A stretch of 64,000 bases of DNA from Aspidapion aeneum (Eukaryota > Arthropoda > Insecta > Coleoptera > Brentidae): contig OY755042.1 in assembly GCA_963576565.1 (NCBI GenBank), positions 109,483,314 to 109,547,313 on the forward strand, in the 5' to 3' direction. Every line of letters starts with the position of its first letter. Position 1 is the stretch's first letter. Under the pieces are notes generated by a model, which saw only the letters and a list, made by a program, of their open reading frames with translations, was not told the origin of the DNA and searched no databases. Below are positions 1 to 62,020 of the stretch, piece after piece. The position numbers were made by a program, and so were the translations under genes.

Positions 1-757
1 ACACACTACAGTTTGCTGACGACCAAGTAATTGTAGCTAATGAATAAGAAGACATGGAGTATATGATGAGAAAGTTAACGGAGGAATACCAAAAGTGGGG
101 ATTAACAGTAAACGTGGACAAGACACAGTACTTATGTATTGGAAACGAATCCAGTCAGTTAGAACTAGACAATAGACAAACAATATCTCCATGCAATGAG
201 TATATATACTTGGGTGTCACATTTGATAAGACAGGAACAGACTGTAAAGGGCTGGAAAAAAGAATAGTAAAAGCAAAAAAGGTTATTGGATGTCTTACCA
301 GTATTTTATGGAGCAGAGAGATAAAAAAGATTGTAAAATTTAACATATATGAAACAATGGTGAAAAGCACGCTGTGGTATGAAATAGAAACTTGTCGCGT
401 AACAGAAAAATACAAAACAAAAATGGAAAGTGTCGAAATGGATGCAATAATCAATGAGAATATCTAGAACAGATCACATATATAAGAATGGGAATCGAGG
501 GAAGCATAACGGATGACATCACTAAATGACAACTGATATGGTACGGCCATGTACAACGGATGAACGACGAAAGATTACAAAAGCAGTTCCTAGAATGGCA
601 ACCAATAGGGCGCAGAAAAAGGTGGCGTCCTAAACTAGAATGGCAACAGTCAATCCAAAGATCAATGAGTCAAAAAAACCTGACAGACGATGATTGTCAC
701 GATGAAAGGAGGTGAAGAATAGGCGAAGTAAAAAAACGTTCTAAACTGACATAGTAG
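1..757 (+). mobile_element. LINE family A, 3' fragment (reverse transcriptase C-terminal part)
   Basis: The sequence enters inside a non-LTR reverse transcriptase: translation begins with a FADDQ-type catalytic motif (reading TLQFADDQVIVAN) and continues through the thumb region as an open stretch at 54-467. After a frame break, the typical LINE C-terminal motif (WYGHVQRM, then GRRKR-W-RPKLEW) follows to about 745 and ends in a short TAG-repeat tail. Frame breaks and stops show it is dead, and the 5' part lies outside the window. The same family recurs at 26430, 27298, 30560 and 45448. RTE-like clade membership is inferred from motif style only. Confidence 0.85.
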
Positions 758-1483
758 TAGTAAATATTAATTAGAATGTACAGGAGATATTGTTTTAGGG
801 GTCATGACCATTTTTCCCCCATAATTTTTTTGCGGTACACCAGTGGTAGATTCTAAAATACAAAATAAATTATCTGTTTCACTTTTACGTATCTGCAAAC
901 GTTCTTGAGCGAAAAATTAAAAACTATCCGCATGATGACTATTTCAAGAAATTTAGCAAATTACAAAAAAATTATTGTTTTTCTCCATAAGGGTAATAAA
1001 AGAAAACAGAGACCAAAAAGTTTCTCAACAAAGCAGGGTTTTTTATTGTATTTTAGAATTCACCAGCCGCTAACGGCATGAAAGTTTAGGGGTAGGGAAA
1101 TTTCTGAAAATCGGTAATGAAGTGTTTAAGGACCTATCTGTCGAATATATTTTGAAGCACCCTGTATCGGAGGGGGTCAAATTTACGTTGAAAAATCCTG
1201 CAGATATCAACCTTAACTTAAATAAAATAATGCAACATACCAAATTGTTAAAATGTTTTCTACGTATGTTGGTATAGATAGATAGATGTGTAATTTCGTG
1301 AAAATTGTAAATGTCTAAAATAATCATTTAAAATGATTTGTCACAATTATAGATTTCCTGCTTTCGGAAGTTTCTAATAAATTGCTTATTTACCTGTCAT
1401 CAGTTTACCACGTTATTTTGCTATTTGTTGGGTTCTATTAATATAATATACCGACTGGTCCACTCATCTACTAGTAGTTAAAT
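758..1483. other. intergenic or intronic spacer, no gene seen
   Basis: AT-rich sequence upstream of the flightless-1 exons, probably within the preceding intron. Only short spurious open frames are present, and no splice-consistent exon or named repeat was recognised. Confidence 0.5.
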
Positions 1484-2223
1484 ATTAGCTCACACATATA
1501 CTATACTATAGTAGTGTGAGCTATGGTGATCCTAATTTTTTCGAGAAAAAAAAAGTTGCTCCGATTTCAAAATTTTTTAGATATCTTTGCGTTTCAGATG
1601 ATTTTGAAACTTTTTTGTTGCGCCGTCTGTCTGTCTGTATGTCTGTCTGTCTGTATGTCTGTCTGTAACGACCAACGCGCATAACTCAAAAACCGCTTGG
1701 CCGATTTTAATGAAATTTGGTACCTAGGCTGGGTCTTGGGTCGAGATGGTCCCATTTAAAAATGAACAAAATCCACCGAACACAAACCAAATAAAAGGGT
1801 GGGGGTAGATTTCAAAAATTAGAGTTTATGTGAAAATATGGCGCGTGTGATATCAAACGAAAGGTAATTGAGTCTGTAGTTAAACAAAATACATTTTAAT
1901 TTATTTTAAAAAAAGGGTGGGGGTATATTTTAAAAATTAGAGTTTAAGTGAAAATATGGCTTGTGTGATATCAAACGAAAGGTAATTGAGTCCGGAGTTT
2001 AACAAAATACATTTTAGTTTTTTGTTTTTTTTTAAGGGTGGGGGTAGATTTCAAAAATTTGTGTTTAAGTCAAAACATGGCTTGTGTGGTATCAAACAAA
2101 AGGTAATTTAGTCCGGAGTTGAATAAAATATATTTCAGTTTTTAGTTATATTAGCTCACACGTACACTATAACTGTAGTACCTAGTGTAAGCTTAGGGGC
2201 CCATATATTGGCAGAGTATTTTT
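1484..2223 (+). mobile_element. Helitron/HINE-like element, family D copy 1
   Basis: Starts TTAGCTCACAC with a palindrome (AGCTCACAC...GTGTGAGCT), followed by a conserved core, a CTGT/ATGT microsatellite at 1624-1670, and about three tandem units of ~115 bp (each with GGGTGGGGGTAGAT and GATATCAAACGAAAGGTAAT). It ends with a second copy of the palindromic motif (TTAGCTCACACGTACAC...) and TTGGCAGAGTATTTTT. Two other copies (31465 and 61305) share the same ends. End hairpin, tetranucleotide microsatellite and internal tandem repeats together resemble HINE/DINE-1-type non-autonomous Helitrons; that class is inferred. Confidence 0.7.
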
Positions 2224-2450
2224 AAAAGTAATCAAATTTCTCAAAAGTAGTTAAAATTACTAATAGTAGTAAAAACCATGTACTTTTACTTTTTGAAGTA
2301 CTTTTTGCGATTATTTTATGCAGAATAATAATAAAAGTCAAATGCTGCCATGGACTGATCATTTAAATTCGCTACCTATATATGACTTCAAAAAAGTACC
2401 TAAATTTTTAACCACTAACTACTAGTAGTTAGTAATGTAACTACAGTCGA

Positions 2451-2823
2451 ACCTCTATAACTCGAACCTAATGGGACAACCAAAACAGTTCGACTTATGT
2501 AGAGTCATTGAGTAAATAACCCATATAGAGGAGTCGCCGGCGAGCTTTACCATATTGAGGGGCAGATGGCGCTAAAATAAAGTCGTCCAGTACGCAATAT
2601 TGCAATATGATCAAATGGCATTTGTATGATAGGCATGAGCCTCGGAACTTACACATGTAACTAAATCGTACTAGCAGTCCCTGAATATTGCGTACCAGAC
2701 GAATTTATTTCAGCGCCATCTGCCCCCTAATATGGTAAAGCTCGCCGGTGGCTCCTCTATATGGGTTATGTACTCAATGGTAGAGTTCGAGTTATAGAAT
2801 ATCGAGTTAAAGAGGTTAAAATA
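2451..2823. mobile_element. palindromic element with pogo/Tigger-like ends
   Basis: Left end reads CAGTCGAACCTCTATAACTC, and the right end contains its imperfect complement, a form common for pogo/Tigger-like termini. The interior is a long hairpin: about 85 bp at 2519-2603 is inverted at 2684-2766 (CCATATAGAGGAG...CTCCTCTATATGG). No coding capacity. The two levels may be one foldback MITE or a MITE inside another. Confidence 0.6.
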
Positions 2824-2869
2824 CATATAAAAAGTGCAGGGACCACATAAAAGGTTCGAATTCTAAACT

Positions 2870-2980
2870 CCATATCATAATTTTTGAGACTTTTTGACAG
2901 TTATCAGCTGTTTATCATAACAAATAACAGGCCAGCGAAAAAAAGTTGTAAAAAGTTGTCTCAAAAATAATGATATGAAC
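2870..2980. mobile_element. short palindromic MITE, family O copy 1
   Basis: About 110 bp with inverted ends: TATCATAATTTTTGAGAC on the left and GTCTCAAAAATAATGATATG on the right. A second copy in the same arrangement lies at 50071-50181, so it is a dispersed element rather than a chance palindrome. Confidence 0.7.
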
Positions 2981-3087
2981 TGTTTAGAGGTTCGAGTTAG
3001 TTAGAATCACTTTTAAGAATTTTTGCAGATCTGAAAAAAATTTAACACCTGTCTTATTATCACTCTATATATTATTATTTTTTACAG

Positions 3088-5802
3088 GATGATCTAGCAG
3101 ACGACGACATAATGATTTTAGACAACGGCGAGCAGGTTTTCCTATGGCTTGGAGCCAAGTGCAGTGAGGTCGAGATTAAACTTGCTTACAAATCCGCCCA
3201 AGTAAGTTAAAACAAGTTTTTTTAAGTATTACAAATTTTATCAGCAAAAAAAATGTAACTGGTCTCCAGATTACGGTATTTTTAGAAGATATCGAAACTG
3301 TATAGGTATTGTCATTGGCTACAGAAGGTTTTTAAAAAGTCTGCATTTCGGGAGGGGGTCTTTAAATTTTTTATTTATGAAAATTTGTTTATGGTTTAAA
3401 TTACTTTTTTAATGAAATTTAACTTTATCTGTTGCTTTTAGTAACAGTAATATTAAACAAAGTTTTATATTTATTTTATGGAATTACCCTTTTTTAATTC
3501 CATTTTTGAAATAAGCATAAAATATCCTCTAAAATGAATCTTTAAAAAAAATATTGGTTTTTTATATTTTTATTAACTACTTCTTTATTTTTAATTTTTT
3601 TTTTGATCATTGTAAAATATTTTAAACCCAGTTAAAAATGAAAATATAAAACAAAATCCAAAGTAGAAAACATACAAAAAAATACAGGGAATCATTCCAC
3701 AAAGAAATATAGTAGGTATATAAAGTTCTTTATACAGGGTGTCCCAGATAAGATTAACTATATGAAGAGACGGAAACGGTAAGAGATACAATTTTGGTTC
3801 AATTAGAAAAAAGTTGCGCTATTCCAAGTCCAATCAGATGCTGTATCAAAATTAAAAAATCTACAGGGGTTTTGAAAATATCGAGTAAAAACTAAAAGTT
3901 TTGTTTTTTGAAAAATTAAAATATCTCCGCCATATTGTAAACAAATTTTATAAAATTTGGCAGTTTTCTATTAGCCACTACGGCGAATCTAATGACGTTT
4001 ACGAATTTTTTGTAGGCCTTCTAGGTTTTTTGTAACCATAGCCAACTTTGTTCTTTCTTATGGCCGCCATTTTTAATTTCGATACCGTTTCCGAAAACGC
4101 CATATAGCTACTTTTAAATGGGACACCTTGTATACTCTTTACCTTTAAATTATAATCAAGGATTTAAAGATGAGTTCTGGACATCTATCTATTTGGCCTT
4201 CTTCAATCCATCTTTGGACATGCATAGGCCTCCCCCAATATCTTCCACTCTTCCCTGTCTGTCGCCGTGTTCAGCCATCTAGTTCCCGCATGTTTGACAT
4301 GCCTTACTTAACTTTTTTTTTTTATTAAAGAAAAACCCAAAAAGGAAAAATTATTTCCATATAGGGCAAAAAACTAAAATATAAGGTACAACATTACATA
4401 ACAGTTTAGGTACTTGAATTAATATTTAAGAAAAGAGCTAACTTATCACTTCTTAAAAATATTTGCACATAAGAACTAAAAAACTAAAATAAACTATATT
4501 TATATATATATGTTTTTCTTTGAACCTACGTTAATCTTTGGTTATATATATTGATTTTACTATTTTTGGAAAAACTTCGTAAAGTGGTTGAACCCTTGAC
4601 TTGTAAGGGCAGTTTATTAAACTCGGTAGCAGCCATATAAGAAATCCTTTTTTTTCCTGAGTTTCGCATATTGCTATTTAGATGAAGGTTGTTCTTGTTT
4701 CTTGTATTATGCTGGTGATATTCATCATTTTGTTTTAGGTCAATAGTTGTCTTGATTAATTCGTTTGGAATTTTGTAAATTAATTTGACATTTTCATAAT
4801 TTATTATTTTAAAAATTTTGTTTTTTCATCTTTCTTTAGTTGGGGTATAATAATCCATATTCATCAATATCTTTACTATTTTATTTTGTGCTCTCTGTAC
4901 TTGTAAGTAAGTGTCAAGGTCTGGGATTCATAGGTAAGTACAGAAAGAATACATTGGTTATACACTTTCGTTTTGAGGTACTGGCTCCAGGTACCATGCC
5001 AATCCTATTTGACCCTTGATTTCAGCTGTTTGATTTTCTTTTTTAGTTTAATAATTTGTCCCAGATATATATTCCTTTATTTGTTCTATCTTTTCTTGAT
5101 TTATTCTGTCTATGATATCTTCATATGTGTTTATTATGATTTTAGTTTTAGCGTAGTTCATACTTAAGCCTATATTTTTAGCTGCTGTATCCAGTTCTTC
5201 CAACATTTTTACCAGTTCTTCTTTCTTATCTGTTATTAAGGCGATCATCAGCATATCTTAGGTGGTTCAAGTATTGTCCGCTTAGTCTGATTATTTTTTT
5301 TCAATCTCGGGGATATTGTGTCACCCTGTTTAACACCTCTTCTTATGAGGACTGGCTTGGTTTCTTTATGGATTTTGATTGATGTTGTTTCATTATATAT
5401 ATTGGCTATTAAGTCCGTTTATCTGTGATCTATTCAGCTATTAATTAAAGATGCTTTTACTGCTCAGTGCTCAATGCTATCAAAAGCTTTTTTTTTTATT
5501 AGCATTTTCATGGTTAATAGGTAGTCAACTGTACTGAAACGTTTTCTAAAGCCTGCTTGTTCTTTTGATTAATATCTGTCAAATTTTATTGTTAGTCTAT
5601 CTGTTAATATTTTCTGAAAGGCCTATATATTACATTTTTAATATTAGTTTTATTAATTTTGTTTCAGGTTTATATCCAGCACATGAGGGTCAAGCAGCCA
5701 GAAAGACCAAGAAAACTCTTCCTAACACTAAAAAATAAAGAATCCAAAAGATTCACCAAATGCTTTCATGGGTGGGGTGCCCATAAAAAACCCCCAGAGT
5801 AG
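3088..5802 (+). CDS. fliI: flightless-1 (FliI), last two coding exons, C-terminus of the last gelsolin repeat
   Basis: Exons 3088-3201 and 5668-5802, both phase 0, with clean splice sites (TTACAG|GATGAT; CCCAA|GTAAGT; TTTCAG|GTTTAT). The first encodes [20 protein letters not shown] and onward (38 residues), the second [20 protein letters not shown] and onward to [10 protein letters not shown] and a TAG stop (44 residues). This is the highly conserved end of the sixth gelsolin-like repeat of flightless-1, an actin-binding protein with N-terminal leucine-rich repeats used in muscle and cytoskeleton organisation and as a nuclear coactivator. The upstream exons lie outside the window. The intervening intron carries a mariner-type MITE (3735-4130) and a LINE fragment. 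Its 3' end faces that of EMRE. Confidence 0.93.
3735..4130. mobile_element. mariner-type MITE, family R short copy
   Basis: TA-flanked element starting CAGGGTGTCCCA and ending GGGACACCTTG, with inverted GGAAACGGTA/TACCGTTTCC subterminal blocks. It shares 'AAAAAGTTGCGCTATTCCAAG' related sequence with the longer copies at 45846 and 57669. No transposase remains, so it is an internally deleted derivative. Confidence 0.75.
4850..5625 (-). mobile_element. LINE family AA reverse transcriptase fragment
   Basis: On the minus strand, in broken frames, the order is [15 protein letters not shown], then [14 protein letters not shown], then [20 protein letters not shown], then [20 protein letters not shown]. 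These are ordered motifs of a non-LTR reverse transcriptase (fingers/palm, catalytic FADD region, thumb). Stops and frameshifts make it non-functional. Pieces of the same family lie at 40255-40432 and 40965-41300. Confidence 0.8.
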
Positions 5803-6465
5803 AAATATCACAATATTTAGTTTATAAGTGCCATTGTTTTGTCTGGTATGCTAAGTCCTAAGTATTTTGTTACATTTTTTATAGAGCTGTTCTATCTGAT
5901 AAAAAACATGTATATATAGAGAAAACAAAGTAATTGGGATTTAGTATGCCAAAAAATCATAAGATAAGGGCCTGTCCTTAAATTATGTAACACTTTAGGG
6001 GGGATGGCATTGTGTTACACTCAATGTTTTTTAATGTCTTTTTTCTTAAAACTGTGTTACAAGGGGGGGAGAGAGTCAAAAATCCTGAATTTTTGTGTTA
6101 CATCGTTGGAAGACAGTCTCTAACATTACTCCAATAATCTACTTGATTAATTCTAAATGATTTTTTGTTTTTAATTTATTAACATTTTTGTCTCATTGAC
6201 CATGTTTAACTGTTAATATATTCTCTGTACTTTTATTTAAATTTTATACAATAATATGACTTCCTAAAAAAATACAGTTTTTTTTCACTTTAATTTTATA
6301 AAAGGTCCCCAACATTGTGGAGAGTTTTAAATCTAATTTATGCATATAACACTACAGTGGTGTTTTCAGAAAAAAGTTTGAAGTGAGCCCTAGACAGTTT
6401 TGGAAAGGGGGGGGGGCGAGGCCCCATGAGGCTGTATTTTATGTTTGCATTCATGAAAAATATCC
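5803..6465. other. 3' flank of flightless-1
   Basis: Presumed 3' UTR and downstream sequence. AT-rich, with a G tract at 6405-6418 leading into GCGAGGCCCC, resembling the one at 32722-32750 and likely a degraded transposon end. No gene was seen and no convincing polyadenylation signal could be chosen. Confidence 0.5.
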
Positions 6466-8590
6466 TCATGATAAAAAAAATTGAAAAAAAAGCTTCAACA
6501 GAACTTTTTAGGAAAAATGTTATGGCAATGAAATTGTTTAGTTTTATATTGACATGTAAATGTCAATGATTCGCACTAGCAGCCATGCAAACTTGATATT
6601 ATATTGCATTAGTTTTTTACCTCTACCTTTCAGAAGGTTAAAACAGTACCTATTTGGATAGGGTTAAACTTTCTTAGTTCTTATACAATTTTTATTAGTG
6701 GTATGTCCTTTTAAGTAGAAAGACATAATATTTTTTTTCTGTTTTTTAAACCTTTATTTTATAAAAGTTCTACAACATTGCAAATATATTATTTATAAAA
6801 CTCATTCTGATTACCTAATTGATGCAAATAGTAAGAAATAAAAATAAAAAATATAAAATACACAAAAAACATTTTCCAGCATTTAGAAAACTATACAATA
6901 TAATATAATGTAAATAATATTCATATAAATGGTGAGTGTAGGTAATTCAGACCAACTTTAAAATAAATCTTTATAAAGCTATAAGCAGCCAAGTGGTGAT
7001 CAACTGCCAACAGTAGGTGTACAAATTTTGTCTACAGGTTTCCACAGGACACTACACAGGAAGCTTTAATCTACAGAATTAAGAATTTATTTAAAATTCC
7101 TGTAGGCTGGTGTACAAATTTGGTTTAGCTGATTACCCCTCACCTATTTCACTACTTTAAGTAATCCTCTCATGATTATAAAAATTGAAAAGAGAGCTTC
7201 AACCTCTGTTTATGTTCAACAGTACTTTTTAGAAAAAATGTCATGGCAATGCTATTATGTTTAGTTTTATATTGACATGTAAATATCAATGAATCACACC
7301 AGCAGCTATGCAAACTTGATATTATTTTCCATTATTTTTTTTACCTCTACCTTTCAGAAAGTTAAAACAGTACCTATTTGAATGGGGTTAAACTTTCTTA
7401 GTTTTTATACATATTTTATTAGTGGTATGTCCTTTAAAGTGGAAAGACATAATATATTTTTTCTATTTTTTAAACCTTTATTTTAAAAAAGTTCTACAAC
7501 ATTGCAAATATATTATTTATAAAACTTATTCTGATTACCTAATTGATGCACATAGTAATAAATAAAAATAAAAAATATCAAATACACAAAAAACATTTTC
7601 CAGCATTTAGGAAACTATACAATATAATATAAATAATATTCATATAAATGGTGAGTGTAGGTAATTGAGACCAACTTTAAAATAAATCTTTATAAAGCTA
7701 TAAGCAGCCAAGTGGTGATCAACTGCCAACAGTAGGTGTACAAATTTTGTCTACAGGTTTCCACAGGACACTACACAGGAAGCTTTAATCTACAGAACTA
7801 AGAATTTATTTAAAATTCCTGTAGGCTGGTGTACAAATTTGGTTTAGCTGATTACCCCTCACCTATTTCACTACTTTAAGTAATCCTCTCATGATTATAA
7901 AAATTGAAAAGAGAGCTTCAACCTCTGTTTATGTTCAACAGTACTTTTTAGAAAAAATGTCATGGCAATGCTATTATGTTTAGTTTTATATTGACATGTA
8001 AATATCAGCAGCTATGCAAACTTGATATTATTTTCCATTATTTTTTTTACCTCTACCTTTCAGAAAGTTAAAACAGTACCTATTTGGATGGGGTTAAACT
8101 TTCTTAGTTTGTTATACATATTTTATTAGTGGTATGTCCTTTAAAGTGGAAAGACATAATATCTTTTTTCTATTTTTTAAACCTTTATTTTATAAAAGTT
8201 CTACAACATTGCAAATATATTATTTATAAAACTTATTCTGATTACCTAATTGATGCAAATAGTAATAAATAAAAATAAAAAATATCAAATACACAAAAAA
8301 CATTTTCCAGCATTTAGGAAACTATACAATATAATATAAATAATATTCATATAAATGGTGAGTGTAGGTAATTAAGACCAACTTTAAAATAAATCTTTAT
8401 AAAGCTATAAGCAGCCAAGTGGTGATCAACTGCCAACAGTAGGTGTACAAATTTTGTCTACAGGTTTCCACAGGACACTACACAGGAAGCTTTAATCTAC
8501 AGAACTAAGAATTTATTTAAAATTCCTGTAGGATGGTGTACAAATTTGGTTTAGCTGATCACCCCTTGCCTTTTTCACTACTTTAAGTAG
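6466..8590 (+). repeat. tandem array of three ~710-bp units (family G)
   Basis: Three near-identical head-to-tail units. The landmark AAGTGGTGATCAACTGCC recurs at about 6991, 7710 and 8417, giving periods of 719 and 707 bp. Each unit contains a MITE-like block ending GGTTTAGCTGATnACCCC, inverted relative to the GGTGATCAACTG start. The array fills the gap between the convergent flightless-1 and EMRE genes. A free-standing relative of the MITE block is at 10955-11120. Confidence 0.85.
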
Positions 8591-8710
8591 TATATTCAAT
8601 CTAGATGACTAGCAATTATTTCTAAAAACTCTGAAAGCTATATCGCACCTAGATATTTTTTACACAACATTGTACCTTAAAATGATTTGAACAGAGAGCA
8701 ATCATTACCT

Positions 8711-9077
8711 TTAGTCATCATCGTCATCATCATCAGAGGGAACAAAGAGATCATTTTCCTCTAGGAAGTTGGCAATGTTCTTACTTATTCCAGATCCAAT
8801 AAATAGGCCAAGGGTTACAGTAATAAATACCTAAAAAAAAATAATTTGGACTCTATAAAAATAAAAATTGCATAACAATAACGAAAAATTATAATATAAA
8901 GTATAAAGTAAAGGATAAACGAACCTTCAATAAGCCCATTGAAGTGCTTGGGGGCTCCGGTAAGACAAGCCCCTTTTTGTTGGTCGTCGCTGATCGTATT
9001 AGGACATTCCTTGGCATTGCTACGCTGCCCAAAAGGCTGCCACATTTTACCAGAGGACTGAGACGCGTTGCTATCAT
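8711..9077 (-). CDS. SMDT1: essential MCU regulator, mitochondrial (EMRE)
   Basis: Two exons: 9077-8925 (51 codons, donor AAG|GTTCGT) and 8830-8711 (39 codons plus TAA; acceptor TTTTAG|GTATTT), joined in phase 0 to give 90 residues. EMRE is the single-pass inner-membrane subunit that couples the calcium uniporter MCU to the gatekeeper MICU1. Visible hallmarks: a basic, Ser/Arg-rich presequence-like N-terminus; a Pro-rich segment (LPEPPSTSMGLLK) before the membrane helix VFITVTLGLFIGSGISKNI (residues 52-70); and the signature tail NFLEENDLFVPS followed by seven Asp. The start ATG at 9077 is chosen because it gives a normal family length with a mitochondrial presequence. It is transcribed divergently from the Ttd14-like gene. 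Confidence 0.93.
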
Positions 9078-9606
9078 TCTTATTTTTAGAAAAAGGATTT
9101 TTTTGTATTATTTACTTTTTTTTTGGGTTATCTACTAGTTTTTAATTGGGTCAACCAGCCAAATGGGAAGTCTATTCTAGAAAATACCAAAAATATATTT
9201 TTTTTTCGGTGTCTTTTGTGTTATTTTTGTTGGCCTTGTTTCGGAACAATTGGCCATGGCTATTTGAAACGTAAGTCACAAAAAAAGAGGAGATAAATAC
9301 TCCCCACTCTTCGATTTTTGCCTGGGACCAAAATAAAAATTTTTGTCTTTTACAAAAGATCTTCCGCCGCGTGCGGTGTTTTTCGTGCCCCCGTGTGAAA
9401 AACGCGTGACAACTAAAAATAAAATGGATAAAGTCGCCTAGTCTTTAGTTTTATCGGTTAATTATGTACCCAGTTAATTTATTTTAAATATTTTCACGTT
9501 TTCTTTTCAACAAAAATTTTCCTCACATTTTTCCAAAAAACCGTGTTAAATAACCTTGCTATTGGTACTACGTTTCGGAATATTCGTTTTTATTTTTGAA
9601 GAAATC
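9078..9606. promoter_or_regulatory. divergent intergenic region between EMRE and the Ttd14-like gene
   Basis: 529 bp separate the two start codons. The middle (9355-9410) is locally CpG-rich (CTTCCGCCGCGTGCGGTG, AACGCGTGAC) in otherwise AT-rich DNA, as expected for a shared promoter with 5' UTRs on each side. No TATA box or transcription start can be assigned from sequence alone. Confidence 0.5.
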
Positions 9607-59362
<49,756 letters not shown>

Positions 59363-59613
59363 AACATTAAAAAAGGTGTGATAAAAAAAATACAAAGCTG
59401 TATTAATTGTTATAATAGTATTTGGGTCTCTTTTTAGTTTGTAAGTTTTAATTTTGGACATAGATTATATCTTGAAAACTGTTTGTACAGGGTTGGTGAC
59501 TTAATTGCACCGTGCGCTAATAAATAATGACCGTCAAGCCAAACAAAAATACATATTTTTTAAATTTTTTCTTACTCTCGCATAAGAAATAAATGGATCC
59601 ATGACGGATCTGA

Positions 59614-60046
59614 CACCTTTCTAGCCTTGAAAACAGTTTTTTGTAAATATCTCAGAAACTAAAACTTCTACGAAGTTTTTAGTTATAACACGAATTATTG
59701 AGCAAAATATACTCTACTACACTGAAACATTGTATTGATACGATGCTCCGTTAAAAAGTTAGCATTTTTTAAAGTTTTTAATTGTCAAAAAACTGTATCA
59801 ATCAATTCGTAAGAATGTCGAACACTATTTTATCTGAAGATTTTATGAAAATCGGTTCAGCGGTTTAGAAGCTATCGTGTTACGGACAGAAATAATATAC
59901 ACACACACACAGACAGACATCACGACGATATTGCTAGGATAGGTCAAAATACATCCAAATAACACATTTTTGGCGTTATCTCAAAGAAATTTTTTTCGTC
60001 GAAAATAATACCTTCTCTAGCCATTGCTACGCGGGCTAGGAAGGTA
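59614..60046 (+). mobile_element. family C element, most complete simple copy
   Basis: From ACCTTTCTAGCC through GAAAACAGTTTTTTGTAAAT, AATCGGTTCAGCGGTTTAG, (CA)n/GACAGACATCACGACG to CTACGCGGGCTAGGAAGGTA. Defines the family's inverted TACCTTYCTAGCC ends. Confidence 0.75.
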
Positions 60047-60534
60047 GAAAATATATAAAAAATAAATATTGAGTGTGATACGTCATTTAAAAGCAAATTT
60101 TATACTAATTTTTAAAACCGAAAATAATGAAAAAATAGGAACCTTATGAAATATCTCAAAAACTAAGAGTGACAGATAAAATTAAGTTTGGCAGTTGGAT
60201 TCTTAATATAAAAAAGAGATTTACACCAAAATGGAATTTTCATAGGTAAAAAACTTTTATTTTCTCCCTTGGAAGTACCTCAAACCCTCCAAAAGTGCTC
60301 AATGTGAACCACCCTGTACATTTAAGTTTCAATGTTTAAAAATTAGTATGACATCTGTCTCATAAAACTACACATAGTTTGGAAAGTAGTAGTTTTCAAA
60401 TAATTTTTTCCTACATAGATTTTGTGTTCCGCGTTATTAGAGTACTTAAAAATTAATATACTATGAATATAGTTCCCTATAGAATATAGTGTAGCTTAGA
60501 GTACATATACACCAAACTGCTCCGCGTACGCGCA

Positions 60535-60838
60535 TTATGTATAATTTTTTATTACTTGCACTAAAATTTTGATTAATTTTTAGGCTCAGTCTATGTGGCC
60601 GTATGTCAACGTATTTAAATTTGCACAGTTAATTATATAATCAATGGTATTTATTTCCATTTTGAAAACAAACAAAAACTAAAACAAATAATGGACACGC
60701 GACCGGCAAGGCTTTTAACTACTGACCTACCACAAATCAAAACAAACTTATACGTCTTTATTAAGGATAGAACCGGCAACACGTAGAAGGGGCAACGAAC
60801 GTTTTGGCACGATAAATATGGCCGATGTGAACTAACCA
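60535..60838. repeat. dispersed repeat family X, copy 2
   Basis: Same block order as 22944-23280, including CACGCGACCGGCAAGGC and GGATAGAACCGGCAACACG. Confidence 0.75.
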
Positions 60839-61304
60839 CTACCCCGTTGCCCTCCTTGTAGCAGCCGCCACTGAGTTTGGTGTATACGCACTTATAAATG
60901 TGGCTATTTTCGTTATGTCCATATTCTGGACAAATTATTTTGCATAAAAAAAACCTGCATGATATTGCCAACGTACAGAGTGTTAATAAAATTTGTATCC
61001 AAACTTTAGGATGTTATTTTTTATTTAATTGAAGGGCAAATAGTTTAGATCATCAGAGGTCCGCAACTGCTTCGATGTCGATTTACAGAGTTCAACTCTT
61101 TTTTTTAAGAAAAAAGACCTAAATGTTTCTAAAAGAAAATTCATTTTAGATGCTAGAATCTAACAAAGGCAAAAACAAATTCAAGGGGATTGTTCATAAA
61201 GCCAAGGATTTTTTAAATTTATTAAAATTTATTTTTTCATCTCATATTTAATTTGATGAATATTTTAAAATTTAAAAAAATTTATATCTCGACTATGTTT
61301 AAAA
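60839..61304. other. no gene recognised
   Basis: AT-rich spacer downstream of the Ttd14 gene. Likewise 62021-62654 and 62800-63351 show nothing beyond short chance open frames. Confidence 0.5.
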
Positions 61305-62020
61305 AAAAATACTCTGCCAATCTATGGGCACCTAAGCTCACACTAGGTACTATAATTATAGTGTGAGCTAATATAATCAAAAACTGAAATATATTTTATT
61401 CAACTCCTGACTCAATTACCTTTCGTTTGATACCACACAAGCCATGTTTTGACTTAAACTCGAATTTTTTAAATCTACCCCCACACTTTTAAAAAAAACA
61501 AAAACTTAAATGTATTTTGTGTAACACCAGACTCAATTACCTTTCGTTTGATATCACACATGCCATATTTTCACTTAAACTCTAATTTTTGACATCTACC
61601 CCCACTCTTTTTTTTTAAATAAACTAAAATTCATTTTGTTTAACTCCAGACTTAATTACCTTTCGTTTGATATTACACACGCCATATTTTCACATAAACT
61701 CTAATTTTTGGAATCTACCCCACCATTTTATTTGGCTTGCGTTCGGTGGATTTTGTTCATTTTTAAATGGGACCATCCCGGCCCAAGACCCAACTTAGGT
61801 AGCAAATTTCATTAAAATCGGATAAGCGGTTTTTGAGTTATGCGGGTTGGTCGTTACAGACAGACATACAGACAGACAGACGGCAAAACAAAAAAGTCTC
61901 AAAATCATCTGAAACGCAAAGATATATAAAAAATTTTGAAATCGGAGCAACTATTTTTTCTCGAAAAAATTAGGATCACCATAGCTCACACTACTTATAT
62001 AGTAGTAGTGTGAGCTAATA
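61305..62020 (-). mobile_element. Helitron/HINE-like element, family D copy 3
   Basis: Inverted full copy: AATACTCTGCCAATC end, 3' palindrome (61335-61375), three ~115-bp units, CAGACAGA microsatellite (61858-61885) and terminal hairpin AGCTCACACTACT / AGTAGTGTGAGCT (61983-62016). Confidence 0.8.
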
